From Blastobasis lacticolella (Eukaryota > Arthropoda > Insecta > Lepidoptera > Blastobasidae), in contig LR990060.1 in assembly GCA_905147135.1 (NCBI GenBank), positions 13,470,001 to 13,534,000 on the forward strand: DNA of 64,000 nucleotides, given 5' to 3'. The notes beneath the pieces were generated by a model that worked only from the letters and a program-made list of their open reading frames with translations, was not told the DNA's origin and ran no database searches. Positions 1 to 11,324 of the stretch are shown here, in pieces (positions within the stretch are counted from its first letter, which is position 1; every line of letters starts with the position of its first letter). The position numbers were made by a program, and so were the translations under genes.

Positions 1-371
1 TCCTACCTCTTCTATATTATATAAAATATTTTATTTCTTTTTAACAAATGTCTTCTTTTAGGCTTTGCCTGTCTTAGAGGACACCGCTTTTCTATGATGA
101 TGACATATTGTTGCTATTTCTTTTTTTAAATACTATTTCTTACTGTTATATAATAAGAAAAGAAAAAAAAAATAATGTAGCAGAATAAAATGTGGAAGTA
201 TGTATGGGTATCTGAATGAGTGGTGTTTGTGTGCGTGACTATGACTATAATATTAGTAATACTACTAGTCCTACTAAAATCTATTATAAAATCGAAAGGC
301 AAAGGCCTCTCTCCCGTTTTTCCACTTAGCCCTATTTATTACCTATATTTTTTTCTGAAATTAAATATAAT
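1..371. other. No gene recognised, AT-rich sequence
   Basis: Low-complexity AT-rich sequence with poly-A and poly-T runs. The only open frame is short and hydrophobic by composition. I see nothing that supports a gene or a named repeat. Confidence 0.5.
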
Positions 372-445
372 TTATTTATATAATTTATATTTATATATTT
401 TATTTATATAATTTATATTTATATATTTTATTTATATAATTTATA
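372..445. repeat. AT-rich tandem repeat, ~28-bp unit
   Basis: About 2.6 head-to-tail copies of a 28-bp unit made only of A and T (TTTATATAATTTATATTTAT followed by ATATTTTA). It lies directly before a perfect hairpin at 464-504. Confidence 0.7.
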
Positions 446-463
446 AATAATATTTTTATATAA

Positions 464-504
464 TTTATATTTCGGGCCGTGTTGGGAACGGCCCGAAATA
501 TAAA
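464..504. repeat. Perfect 17-bp inverted repeat (hairpin)
   Basis: Arms 464-480 and 488-504 are exact reverse complements around a 7-nt loop. Each arm has an AT-rich outer part and a GC-rich inner part (CGGGCCGT). The sequence after it (AATTCTACCCGGACGAAGTCGC) resembles 40140-40170, so the hairpin may be the edge of a dispersed repeat. Confidence 0.6.
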
Positions 505-939
505 ACCGAATTCTACCCGGACGAAGTCGCAAACAATTTCATATTTTAATTTATAAACCTCTAAATAAATACAATACAATACAAAACTCTTTTTTGCACA
601 CCAGAGAACACAAGTACAGATACAAAAAATATGGTAGATAGTACAAAGGGCGGTCTCATCACTAATGTGATCTATTCCAGACAACCTTGGTATGGTGAGA
701 AGCACATACACAGGTCGAAGAACTTGATATATCTGGAATGTAATGGAAAATCCTTGTAAAGCAAATCGAATAGCGTCTAGTTTCATTGGTTTAAGTGAAA
801 TTCACCATATCGTGAGGGAACACGAGAAGCAGCTTTGCCAAACTATTTTATGTCAACTTCTTACAGAACAAAAATGGAAACAGCGAGTCGATACAATTAT
901 AAAAGGTCCCGTACAATTGATTATACGAAAGAAAATAAT

Positions 940-1229
940 TTCGCCATCGACAAGGAGTTCATCCTTACACCTTGGAGCCAAATTGGTCGCGAACTGTGCG
1001 GTTCTAAAGGAACTTTCTCCCACGCACACTAAGGTTGTGGAATGAACTACCTGGAGAAGTTTTCTCTGGAGAGTACAACATGGAGTTCTTCAAGAAAGGG
1101 GTTAAAAGGTTTTTACGGGGTCGGCAACGCGTGGGTGATGCCCCTGGTATTGCAAACGTCCATGCTGCGGTGACTGCTTACCATCAGGCAGGCCGCAAGG
1201 TTGTTTGCCACCTAAGTGGTATAAAAAAA
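940..1229 (+). pseudogene. LINE ORF2 3' end, CR1/Jockey-like, degenerate (family A)
   Basis: From 1035 the frame reads WNELPGEVFSGEYNMEFF and continues KKGVKRFLRGRQRVGD, the W-N-E-L-P plus F-K-K pattern seen at the C-terminus of CR1/Jockey-type non-LTR reverse transcriptases. It ends in TGGTATAAAAAAAA. The upstream part (940-1034) is frameshifted but matches, in reverse, 47104-47190. Related 3' ends occur at 4251, 5122, 13640, 46990, 53488 and 63155. The RT domain itself is missing, so this is a 5'-truncated dead copy. Confidence 0.65.
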
Positions 1230-1469
1230 AATTACCAAGTGAACTAATTTTAATATGTATTTCCGTACCAATTTTTCCCCTTTTGTTCAGGAGATTTAGG
1301 ACAATTTGTTGTATATTTAACAATTGCTTGTACCTACACAATAAACTAGATAGTACACAAATGGAGGGCAACGCACAACAGGACAATATCCCTCCTCCTT
1401 TCTACAATCACAATGTAATATTTATAATATTTGACTTCTTTTGTTTCTCTCATAGAGAAATCGCATCCA

Positions 1470-1655
1470 AAGTTACGACTCTACACAAAGATACACAAAT
1501 CGACAGATACAGACGTCAAACTTATAACACCCCCCTTTTATCGCCGGCGGTCAAAATTCGCGTGGAAGTCTGACCATCTGTTAGCCAGCTACGACGCCAG
1601 AGACAGACACACAGATACACATAAACCTCACAACACCCACCTTTTTACATGGAGG
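1470..1655 (-). repeat. Dispersed repeat family D
   Basis: Contains the family's hallmarks in reverse: ACAGATACAGACGTCAAAC followed by TTATAACACCCCCCTTTTA, and CAGCTACGACGCCAGAGACA. The same motifs recur at 7885, 8398, 15950, 37428 and 47498. No coding capacity is seen. Confidence 0.5.
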
Positions 1656-2545
1656 ATTACAAATAGAAACCGACGAAACATAAAACGAAATCATAATATA
1701 TTTTCCGAAAGATTATTAAAATTACAACCTTATTTTGTTATCGGCAAAAATTTTAATAAAGGCTCCCATTAATGCTAGATTAGCCGATCTGACATTAATA
1801 AAAACGCGAATAGATTTGAATATGATTAGCGGAAATATTTGGCGTTATCTAAAAAGATAAAACGTAAGAGAACACGCCAATAATTTGCGTTGAAAACTTG
1901 TAAATTAAGAATTAAGGAAATGTTATTGGCATTCAGGCGCCTCATAATCCGGTAGCTCCATTTGTTTTTTTAACGGCGGGGAACTTAAAAATTAAATGAA
2001 GCAAAGAAAAAAGTATTTAGTATCAGTGAAACTAGTGTTAGTGCAATAAAAATTAGACCAAACTTTACAAATAACTTTAATGATATGTGACGATGGAGTG
2101 TAATATTTTAAAAGCTGATCCGATACTTGCAATTGTTTTACTGCTGTATTTTAGTGGTGAAATATTGAATCTACTCGATTTTTAATAAATAAACAATAAA
2201 CTGTCAAACTTGACATTTGTGATTGGTGTTGCCATTTATAAAGCACATTTGATTCTGTAGAAATTTAATGGATTTATCTATTCGGAGATACTCAAAATGG
2301 CATACTAAGCATGCGCTTACTTATATATTTAAAAATTTAAAAGTACCTTAACATGGTGGCTTCTAGACAAATGTTTTTACTCTATAAAAGAAATATTAAA
2401 TCAGTGAAGCTTTAGTACCGACTTAATAAAGAAACTGTGCATATATTTGCATGCAATTGTTGGCTGAACATATGGTACGTTAATATAAAAACTATCTAAT
2501 TTTATAACTATGTTCTTGTAAATAAAAAATTCTGATTCTTTTTTT
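1656..2545. other. No gene recognised
   Basis: AT-rich sequence without a long open frame, a recognisable repeat or an RNA gene. Confidence 0.4.
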
Positions 2546-2662
2546 TTAACTTATCCGGCAGACAAACAAGCATGCGGGCAACCTGATGGAATGTGGTTAC
2601 CGCCGCCTATAGACATCAGCAACACCAGGGGAGTCACCAATGCATGGCCGCCTCAAAAAATT
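2546..2662 (-). repeat. LINE 3'-end fragment (family C)
   Basis: Reverse-strand copy of the 3' terminal segment typified by CAGGTGGCCCGCTTGCCTGT, with GACATCAGCAACACCAGGGG visible on the plus strand. The same segment is seen at 17590 (minus) and 8000, 11325, 20275, 42217, 53815 and 55060 (plus). Confidence 0.55.
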
Positions 2663-3210
2663 CTGATTCTGATTATAAAAGTACGTGTAACATTGTATCT
2701 GGCTTTTATTGATCAAAGAGTAAACCAACAGTTCTGTATTTTATGTTTTTGTTCAAGACACAATATATCCCACCATACTTCTGAGTTTAATTCCTCTAGC
2801 ACTAGCTTTATTGAAAAATAATTTTAAGGAATTATGCTTGAATATGATTTTGGTCATGTAGACGTTAACATAATCATTCGTCCAAAAGTGAACTTCAATG
2901 CCGAACAAAATTTTGTATGGGGTAAGAAGTGAGCATCAACGAATAAGTTCACGTTGGCTACCGTGATTACGTTATCTAACTCCATTACAATCAATCAATC
3001 ATTTTTTTAATGAAATGGCAACGGAATTATTTTCTTTGGAGATTGTGTCATGTCAGTTTTCTTCATCGATAAACCAGAGACAATCGAATACAACATTCGG
3101 TGAGTTATTAGCGAAAAGTGTATAACAAATGGGATATACAACAAACAAACGATGAACATTAAAATCTTTTGCCCTAATAATATTAGTATTGATATGTAAC
3201 AATTTGGTAT
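2663..3210. other. No gene recognised
   Basis: Unique-looking AT-rich sequence. The minus-strand frame at 3053-3244 runs into a SINE tail and is not supported as a gene. Confidence 0.4.
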
Positions 3211-3211
3211 A

Positions 3212-3330
3212 AAAAATATGCTCCGACGAATTCACACGCGCCATCTAGCCCCAAAGTAAGCAAAGCAAAACTGATAAACTACTTATATACTATTTTTAAT
3301 TAAAATACATACTTATTATCCACACTAAAC
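3212..3330 (-). repeat. tRNA-Gly-derived SINE, tail part
   Basis: Carries the tail segment (minus-strand GCGCCATCTAGCCCCAAAGT), found in full copies at 15646, 23342 and 24654. The tRNA-like head is absent, so this copy is partial. Confidence 0.6.
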
Positions 3331-3845
3331 CGTACTTATTTTACATACTATAAAAAATTTCCGTACGATGAGGATTTTAGAGGAACATTCTTCCACGCCC
3401 TCTGGCACCCGTATTAAGTCACATTACTATGAGTTATTCTTATATTACGCCCAAACAAACTCCTTAGCAAATTCTAGCTCTAATACATAGGCTCTAATAG
3501 AGAAACCACGGCCCCGAGCTAGCAATTTAAACCACCAACAGACGTACACGACTATTTGACTTGGAACCGTGTGAAAATTGCGCTCAGGAACTATTCGGTA
3601 TCAAATTAAAACAAATATTTGACTTCACAATGGCGGCGTCGGCTTTGTGCGAATGTTCGCAAATGAAATAAATATATAATAAGTTGGTTTGTCTTTGTAT
3701 TTGATTATTAGTGACTGCTTTAGGCCGCTTAAGGGTTTTTGGGGGGAAGATGGTGGAACTGATGTGTTTTCTTTCTACTTTGACAAGTTGGTAATGGCAA
3801 GTAAATTGGCGTAGATTTTTGTTTACACGTATTTTTGTTTATTGA

Positions 3846-4182
3846 TTTTTGTTTATTCTGTGCTTTATTATTATCCCACTGCGGCCATGTACCGATGACT
3901 CTTTCCTGAGTTATGTACGTTAGTTGAATGCTAACCGATGCTCTTGCGGTGAGGGAAAACATCGTGATGAAACCTGCACATTCAGGCGACTGAATGTGTA
4001 ACCATGATCCAATCTCTCAGGTTCCCCTCCTACCATGCAATCACGTTGGTCAGATGGCAGTCGCTCCACTGCAATTATCTGATTTGCCAAATCCTGGATC
4101 ATGATCAAGGCGGCCCAAGGCCTTAGCACACAAGAGAGCACAACCGTGACATTAACGCCAAGATGATAATGATGATTATCAT
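3846..4182 (+). repeat. tRNA-derived SINE (family S2), head truncated
   Basis: Starts in the segment following the tRNA-like head (ACTGCGGCCATGTACCGATG) and runs through the diagnostic body: a GAGGGAAAACATCGTGATGA block, CACATTCAGGCGACTGAATG, a CTGATTTGCCAAATCCTGGA block and a closing ATTAACGCCAAGATGA. Compare the full copy at 14930-15276. Confidence 0.75.
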
Positions 4183-4250
4183 TTTTGTAAATTAAACTAA
4201 TATGTATAACCAATTTGCAATCTCCAGAGGCATTACTCTCGCATTGCAAA

Positions 4251-4400
4251 CCCTCTTAAAACCGTTCACCCTTTCTTGAAGAACTTTACGTTGTACTTTT
4301 CAGAGGAAACGTCATTAGGGAGCTCATTCCACAAACTTAGTTTGCACAATTTCGGTGCGTTTCGTTTCCTTCATTTGAAAACCAGCATAATCGAGTTGGT
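4251..4400 (-). pseudogene. LINE ORF2 3' end (family A), degenerate
   Basis: Reverse translation gives LWNELPNDVSSEKYNVKFFK, then a stop. This is the same W-N-E-L-P / F-F-K-K signature as at 1035 and 63207, in a decayed copy. Confidence 0.6.
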
Positions 4401-4654
4401 TCTTTCTTAGCTTTGTTTCAATAAAGTCAGTTTCGTGCTTTGGGAAATATTGAAGTTTTTATATATTGTCTTTGTCGAAGATATATCGACAGCTATCGAT
4501 TAGGTATACTGTATTTATGTCGTCTTGTACGACTTTCCGAGGGTGGATCTGGATCTGTGTTGTAAATCTCTTTTGTGCCAAAGCGAAAATTTGTATTGAG
4601 AAATGGCTTACAAACTGACTGTGTTAGTCTAACACCATAGGTATAAACTTGTGC

Positions 4655-4740
4655 ACATACAGACCAAACACACATACACACCTCACACATACACACACCA
4701 CACACATACACACACACATACACACACACTCATAGACACA
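4655..4740. repeat. (CA)n-rich microsatellite
   Basis: Imperfect CACA/CATA tract of about 85 bp. The cysteine/valine-rich minus-strand frame over it is an artefact of the repeat. Confidence 0.85.
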
Positions 4741-5121
4741 CATGCTATTTAATAAAAAGCGAATAGAATTAAATAATTTTCCTTGAAATTACTAGTATAA
4801 GTCCTTGTTAATGTTTTCTTTTTCTTTTTGTAGTTTTTATTCTGTATATTTTTTTCTTTCTATCTTTTTGCATTTTTTTCCACTGTGTTTGAACCGGGGG
4901 TAATACAAATTGTAATGTTCTTTTCTTGTGACATCAGGCTTCTGCGATACAAGATATTATCTTAGTGCAGAGCCTACTGATACTTCTACTGAAATTGTGA
5001 TTTTTGTGGAAATAAAGATTTTTATAAAAAAAATTACAGGCTACTCGCAAGTACTCGCATATATTCACTTATCTGCATACTGATATAATCAGCTTTAATT
5101 TTTTATGCAATTAAGGTGAAA

Positions 5122-5235
5122 AAAAAGCTTACGGCCTGCCTGATGGTCAGCAGTTACCGCAGCCGATGGACGTTTGCAATACCCGAGGCATCATTCACGT
5201 GCTACCGACACTGTAAAACCCTAAAACCTGTAAAA
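5122..5235 (-). repeat. LINE 3'-end fragment (family A)
   Basis: Plus strand shows AAGCTTACGGCCTGCCTGAT followed by TGGACGTTTGCAATACC, the reverse of the family A terminus at 1140-1225. Only the terminal ~110 bp is present. Confidence 0.6.
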
Positions 5236-5647
5236 GGCATGGTCACAGTGCACACTAGATTTGATTTTTGTGAGATTCTTGTTCACCATTCTTTAATTTG
5301 CAATGTTAGATTGATCGATGTACAACACAAACGCAATTCTACCTATTCGCGATTCTACACAATATGGATTCTGCACAACTGACATTCAACACATTATTTA
5401 TTCCACACAGTCTTCTGTGACCCTGTATGTTGGGGGAAATCTTGCAAGCCTAATTTGAACCACTTCCCGATGTTCGATTGAACTGGAATTTGGTATACCT
5501 ATGTAACTTGGATAACAATGCATTAATATGGTACCATGGAGCTAGCCTGTTGATGGAGCAGGAAGGTGGTCATAGGAACTATTGAACGCAACAAGATAAC
5601 CCCATCGTGTTCGAGCTCTTTGAAATAGTATTGATGAGTACTATACG

Positions 5648-5916
5648 GCCGTGTGGTGTCCGGCAGAGTAGAATAGCACCAACCCCTTACACTCGTGGGT
5701 GTCGTACAAGGCGACTAATGCTTTCGAGCCAAAAGATCTAGAGTCTCCGTAGGCTGGAAAATGGGCAGCAGCGTTTTCCATTGATTTATTTGCAACACTG
5801 CGATCTCCAACCCGCCTGCCAAGCGTGGAGATTATGGCAATAACCTCCCCTTTCGTGGGAGAGGCCCTAAGTCCTGCAGTGGACTGTTAATGGGCTGTGA
5901 TGATGATGATGAGACT
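5648..5916 (+). repeat. (GAT)n-tailed retroposon
   Basis: Starts GGCCGTGTGGTGTCCGGCAG and ends GGGCTGTGATGATGATGATG. This 265-bp unit recurs at least eight times in the window, and several copies share the same 5' start. The tail and TPRT-like flanking duplications at other copies (for example 46381/46667) mark it as a retroposed element. It has no open frame. Confidence 0.75.
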
Positions 5917-6266
5917 GCGCGATAAAAGATTGTATTTTTATTTTTCATTTGAGTACTTTAATCCTACGCCCAAAAAGAATGCAGTTTGAAGTTGGAATTT
6001 TTTACTCGTTTTTCTGTGGCTTCGTACCTCCCGAAAGAAGAATAGGAAAGGTTTTTTATTTAAAGCTGGTTCTATCGAGATGATTAAGGCTTGTTCCAAT
6101 TAAATCGCTTCAGAGATTTGGGAGGCATTTATTTTAAATGTAAGGGGATTCAATCAGGGACCATTTTCCCAATTTCTTGATTTCTTTACCTACGAGGAGT
6201 ATTACAATTTACTTTTATACTTCCACAGTCTTTTTTATTAGACTAGCCAGGCATTTGACCGCCATC

Positions 6267-6424
6267 TCACCTGGTGGTAAGTGACGATGCGGCTGATGGA
6301 GCCTGCCTATCTAGGAACAGCCTATTCACTCTAGCCTCGAAGGCGTCTAGATTATAATGATCAGGGAACACACTCGCAGGCAACGCGTTCCATTCCTTAG
6401 CCGTACGCATACAGGTTGAACTAA
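6267..6424 (-). pseudogene. CR1/Jockey-like LINE ORF2 C-terminus
   Basis: Minus strand reads AKEWNALPASVFPDHYNLDA and on to a natural stop at 6267-6269. The W-N-x-L-P and F-x-x-R-V-N-R-x-F pattern is the usual C-terminal end of CR1/Jockey-type LINE ORF2. The tail lies towards 6246. Pieces of the same element occur at 15540-15610 (plus) and 34203-34545 (minus). The polymerase domain is missing. Confidence 0.7.
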
Positions 6425-7072
6425 AGCGGAGTTATTAGTATGATTGTTTTTATATGTTTGTAATTATTTGTTTTATTCAATTGATATATCTGTTTAATTA
6501 CTCAAAAGGTGCTCTGTAATAGTTCAAGATAGGTAAATTAAAACACATGTATGGTGACTGCTTTTGATTTTATTTTTGAATCACCAATACTTACTAGACA
6601 CCCACTTAACTGCCATCTAACCTAATTTTTCCATAATTTCATATCAGGTTAAATTTAGATCAATCGGAGAAATTTATGCAATTTTTCCGTAAAAACCTAC
6701 CTAATAAGTCCCTCTTTTCTGTTTAATTTAAATTTCCTTTTTCCTCCTACTTATCCGCTGTGGGCGGTTCTTTCATTAAAGACGTCGATGTGATTGATAA
6801 GAAGGAAGAAAATTTCTATTAATAAATGTCCGTAGGTAGCTATTATTAATACTTTGTAGCAAATTTACGTCTACGTTTGTTTACGTGGACTACGTGTAAT
6901 GAAGTTGCTTACTTAATGTAGTTTTAATGTATCTGTGGCGGTAAATATTTCAAAATAACACTCCAAACAGTAATTTTTGCTATCTCGCGATCGTGCTTTC
7001 AAAATTTGCAACTTCAAATGCTTTTAATAATTACGGAGTACGTGTAGAAAATATATTTTTTAATTAAAACTA
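6425..7072. other. No gene recognised
   Basis: AT-rich, without a supported open frame or family assignment. Confidence 0.4.
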
Positions 7073-7191
7073 AGGGCGGCTTGCACCAAATTCGTAAACC
7101 TATTTAAGTTGACGCTTAAACAAAAACATTCATTCAAAAAACCTAAAACGTCATTTAAAACGCGTTTAAGAAATTGGTGTAAGCCGGGCTA
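7073..7191. mobile_element. Short palindromic MITE
   Basis: Begins GGCGGCTTGCACCAAATTCG and ends AAATTGGTGTAAGCCGGGCT. The two ends are imperfect inverted repeats around ~70 bp. A second copy with an 8-bp target duplication is at 43936-44036. Confidence 0.6.
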
Positions 7192-7884
7192 AATGGCCTA
7201 AAACTTAAGCGAAACAATATCCTAAAACCGTTGCTAAGATGTCTAAGCAACTTAGCACCCTAACGGCTAGCATTATCAGATTACTAACAAACCTAGAAAC
7301 AACATACCTCACTGTTGTAGCGATCCAACAGACAGCCTCTATCACACCAATCCGAATCCGACAACTGTCAAAAACACAGCCACTGTTTAATATCACTGCA
7401 ACAATTCCCTATCACAGGGTAAAACACACTTCCGGTACCGAGTTCCACAACACTGACACCTGACAAAAAATATCTCCGACACTACTCGAAAAAAAATTCT
7501 TCCAATCACCACACACGTTTACGCAGTTACGTGCGTAAAACGCCGTTTCTTACGTAAACCTTACGCGTCAGCCTCCGACGGTGGCCAGCGAACGAATGCT
7601 TTGCGCATCGCATGGACGGAACGCGGCGTCGGAACGACGTAAGAACCATTGCCGCATTGGAGTCCAGATTGGATCCTAATGCAGGTTAGGGATGTCTCAG
7701 TTGTCGAGTATCGCTAGCTTGTTACAGCTTTATGTTTAAGAATTTATGTGTTGTGCACAATATTTGTTTAAGAATGTCGCAGCCAACACGTGCGCTAGCT
7801 TCGTCGAGACGTGGAGAATGCACGATCATATCTAATCTTATCTACTAAAGCCAAGAAATAGGTATTATTTTTATAGGGTTTTAT
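7192..7884. other. No gene recognised
   Basis: Contains short overlapping frames on both strands at 7205-7463 without recognisable domains, and a GC-richer stretch at 7500-7680. Nothing is supported as a gene. Confidence 0.35.
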
Positions 7885-7995
7885 AAGATTGTCTGGGGGG
7901 TGTGGAGATGTTTCTGTCTGTGGCATCGCTCCCGAACGAATCCGATTTTGAAGCGGTTTTATATGTTTGAAAGGCAGTTTAATCGATCTAATTTA
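7885..7995 (+). repeat. Dispersed repeat family D fragment
   Basis: Contains TGTGGCATCGCTCCCGAACG and a degraded ATGGACCGATTTxGATACGG core shared with 37428 and 47498. It runs directly into the LINE 3' end that follows. Confidence 0.5.
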
Positions 7996-7999
7996 AGAG

Positions 8000-8332
8000 A
8001 GGTAGGGCATAGCGGGGTATCCCGTTCGAATTGGAGCCGCCCGACTGTTGAAGTACCTCCACCTTACAGAATACCGCAGCTAAACAATACTCTTTTTAAT
8101 AGTGTTGTGTTTCTGCCGGTGAGGTTTCCAGAGCTCCATGGGGTGGAAATTTGGGGAACCGTGGCTTTGGCAGTGGAGGGATATTTGCCTTTTTGCTGCC
8201 TGAGTAACGTGTTATAGAGGTGGGCAACGCATTGGCGATAGTCTCGGTATTGCTAATGTCTATAGGCAGTGATGACCACTTTCCATCAGGTGGCCCGCTT
8301 GCCTGTTTGCATATCGTATGACATAAAAAAAA
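8000..8332 (+). repeat. LINE 3' end (family C) with poly-A tail
   Basis: About 330 bp beginning near AGAGAGGTAGGGCATAGCGG and ending in A9 after CCCGCTTGCCTGTTTGC. Near-identical segments start at 20275, 42217 and 53815. The poly-A end indicates target-primed insertion. No RT domain is present. Confidence 0.65.
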
Positions 8333-8397
8333 AATCTAGTTCTTCGCTTTGTTATATTAAAATCTATTCAATGATTTTACTAGATTGACTTGCGTAT

Positions 8398-8520
8398 CTG
8401 TGGGGGTGTGGAGGTGTGTATTTGTCTCTGACATCATAGCTGCCGCGCGGAAGGGCCGATTTCGAAGTGATTTCTGTATTTGATAGGCAGTTTAATTAAG
8501 CTGGTTAGTTGGTAGTTTAG
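8398..8520 (+). repeat. Dispersed repeat family D fragment
   Basis: Degenerate copy with the GTGTATTTGTCTCTGACATC and GGGCCGATTTCGAAGTGATT blocks. Confidence 0.45.
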
Positions 8521-8581
8521 AAAAGATTTAAGTATGTGTAGACTTGGTTATGGGTTTTCCGACGATTATATGTCGGATAAT

Positions 8582-8760
8582 ACGACCTGTGTGGTTCAGT
8601 AGTCAACAAGTCAGTCTGCCACGCAAAGGTCACGGGTTCGATTTCTGACCGGGCAGAAATTGAACGGACGAATTTTAATTTCTGTTACAGGTCTGGGTTT
8701 AGTATGTATAATAAGAATGTATTACAAAAAGCATATAAGTAGTTAGAAAGTACTAGAATA
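8582..8760 (+). repeat. tRNA-Gly-derived SINE
   Basis: The head resembles tRNA-Gly(GCC): GGTTCAGTAGTCAACAAGTC, an anticodon-like CTGCCACGC and the B box GGTTCGATTTC. It is followed by the AATTTTAATTTCTGTTACAG body and a partial tail. The disrupted cloverleaf argues against a functional tRNA. Confidence 0.7.
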
Positions 8761-9468
8761 TGTGTTTATTTGCGAAAAACGTGGTTACAATAGGTGCATT
8801 ATTATATTATTCAGTATCTATACATGTTCAGCCGGTTAATAATGCATGCACATATAGATAAAGTACCTAACATGAATTTAACTACGTACCCACCTACGAG
8901 CCACTTACGTAACTAAAAATATCTTCATGTTTTATCTTCACCACACATTTTAAAGGTATGTTTCAGGTTTCCAACCGCGTACCTGTGTTTACGAGAAGCC
9001 CGATATTTCAACGCAGTTGCATTTGCAGTATTCCTTCTCTACATCTGCTCTATGGAAGAGAGCGGGTTAACACGCCCGTATTCAGAAACTTTACTGTTCT
9101 ATGAATTATTATTATTTGTCATTGTAATTTAATTATTTTAACTTGAGACATTTAATCTTAATTATTTGATATGCTGAATTTTAGTGATTTGACATTTATT
9201 TAATTTTCTTTTTAATTGTATTTAAACAATCAAGTTCATGTGAAACATATAATATTTAGTATGCTTTAAGGCGCATCATGGAGCCGCTACCATTATTATA
9301 TTACCACCTTTATGTACTGTAATGACTGAATAAACGATTATGATTATTATGATTATGATTATGAGGGCTCAGAGTGCACGCGAACGCACAGGGTTCCAGC
9401 TGATAATACTTGCGCGGCATTATACCTCGGTCAAAATGAATAAAATTGACCAATCATATAGCCGTATC
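8761..9468. other. No gene recognised; short (GATTAT)n tract near 9335
   Basis: AT-rich sequence with a TTATGATTATxATTATGATT-type simple repeat at 9333-9364. Nothing else was identified. Confidence 0.4.
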
Positions 9469-9595
9469 GATGAAACCTGCTCATTCAGGCGACTGAATGT
9501 GTAGCCATGATTCAATCAGGTTCACCTGGTAGCAGGGTCACGGAGTCGCTCCACTGTAATTATCTGATTTGCCAAATCCTGGATATAATATAGGA
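9469..9595 (+). repeat. SINE S2 body fragment
   Basis: Contains CATTCAGGCGACTGAATGTG through TGATTTGCCAAATCCTGGAT. Head and 3' end are missing. Confidence 0.6.
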
Positions 9596-10078
9596 CATTT
9601 ACATAAACAAAAACCACTCATATGCTGTCTACTCGACTGTCACAGCGTAGAATAAATAAAATTCAAAATTTATTTATTGATTAGGACATTAAATATCTCT
9701 TTCAATCGTCAAAAAGGAGGGGGGTAGGATAGTAGGAAGGAAACACACAGTGACACGCTGTACAAAGATGTAAACACCGCGAAGAATTTCTTTTATACCA
9801 CTAGGGTGGCAAACAAGATTACTAGATAGAACTAGTAGCTACCTACTTAGCCAGCATAATAAATCCCAGGTAACATTGGATTTCCAAGCGGAATCCATCG
9901 GATAAAAATGGGTCGGAATATCGACCGTTAGTGAGAATAATGGGCTAGTAAATTATTGACTGAGAACGCACATCGATTCAGATGCAGTCCCTGTAGGGGT
10001 AGACTTTAATTATAGACTAAATTATGTTTCTACAGAGTCTGTTTTCAACGCAAACTCAATTACGTCGAGTAAACAAGA

Positions 10079-10430
10079 GCGTCGGTGGCCTATTGGTTAA
10101 GGGGTCTGACTTGTACCCTGAGGTACCGGGTTCAAACCCCGTGCCACCATGACAAATTATTCTTTTCTGAGTTATGTATATTAGTAGAACACTAACCGAT
10201 GCTCTTACGGTGACGGAAAACATCGTGATGAAACCTGCACATTCAGGCGACTGAATGTGTAACCATGATCCAATCTGGTTAGGTTCCCCTGGTAGCAGGC
10301 TCACGGAGGTGAGATGGCAATCGCTTCACTGTAATTACCAGATCTGCCAAATCCTGGATCATGATCAAGGCGGCCCAGGACCCTCGTGCGCGAGAGCACA
10401 TGTCGGACATTAACGCTATGATGATATTAA
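10079..10430 (+). repeat. tRNA-derived SINE (family S2), near full length
   Basis: The tRNA-like head runs from GCGTCGGTGGCCTATTGGTT to the B box GGGTTCAAACCCC, followed by the standard body up to ATTAACGCTATGATGA. The head is degraded relative to 14930-15000. Confidence 0.75.
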
Positions 10431-10591
10431 TATATTGAAGTAACAGCGGGGCGCTAGAGTAGTTTGCAGTTACTCATCAACGAAATATAGACAAGTCTAC
10501 CTCCTTGAAGCAGTATAACGTCCACTTAGTGCATATAACTTCAAACGGTAAAATTAATAATATTACCTACATTAATACTTCGAGAACTACA

Positions 10592-11273
10592 ACTTGTAAC
10601 CGACTTTCCGATTTGGCTGGAGCCGACCAACCGTCAATTGCAGTTGATAGTAATCCTTACGAAGTATAAAATAGAGTCGCTTTTGGGTGCGGGAGACGTG
10701 GTCGGACGTCCGACCAAGGTGGACTCGCCCACGAATCAATCCCAAAGCGACTTAATTTTTTAGATGTTCAGACAAAGCGAAACACAGCGTTCTTTTGAGC
10801 GTACTAATCCAATCTCTAATTACATTTTACAGCAACCCTTTTGCGTGCTAACGTCAAACACCAAACATACGATCCGTGGTACCGCACGCAGCTGTCGTGG
10901 ACCAACAACTAAACATGTAGAACCTTATTCGTAATGACCTACATTGCAATTTTGTACTATTTAAGGATTAGTATCGACTGCAACTGACGGTTGGTCGGCT
11001 CCAGCCAATCATCATCATCATCACAGCCCATGACAGTCCACTGCAGGACTTCGGGCCTCTCCCACGAAAGGGGAGGTCATTGCCACAATCTCCACGCCTG
11101 GCAGGCGGGTTGGAGATCGCAGTGCAGTTGATGTAAATCTACCCAGAAAGATGCTGCTGCCCACCTTTCGGATTTGTCCCTTAGTCGCCTCTTACGACAC
11201 CCACGGGAAGAGATGGGGTGGTGCTATTCTTTGAGGTGGCGGCTCCAGCCAAATCGGAGCGTTATTTACTAGT
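10592..11273. mobile_element. Inverted-repeat MITE with a nested (GAT)n-tailed retroposon
   Basis: Left TIR near 10592-10654 carries CGATTTGGCTGGAGCCGACC. The right end carries its reverse complement at 10972-11008 and again at 11240-11258, because a (GAT)n-tailed retroposon (11008-11239, minus) inserted in the right TIR and duplicated GGCTCCAGCCAA. The centre holds a perfect 18-bp palindrome (TGGTCGGACGTCCGACCA) and an outer stem GTCGCTTTTGGG/CCCAAAGCGAC. No ORF is seen. A third TIR fragment lies at 11825-11890. Confidence 0.6.
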
Positions 11274-11324
11274 TTCAATTAGCGATTCGGATGTGGTAAG
11301 AGCTCCCAGCCACAGTGTTTCCTT

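Noticed and set aside
743..1045. 100-codon frame as an intact gene
   Set aside because: It crosses into a frameshifted LINE fragment; only the downstream part matches the LINE family.
4493..4729. Cysteine/valine-rich minus-strand frame
   Set aside because: Produced by the (CA)n microsatellite.
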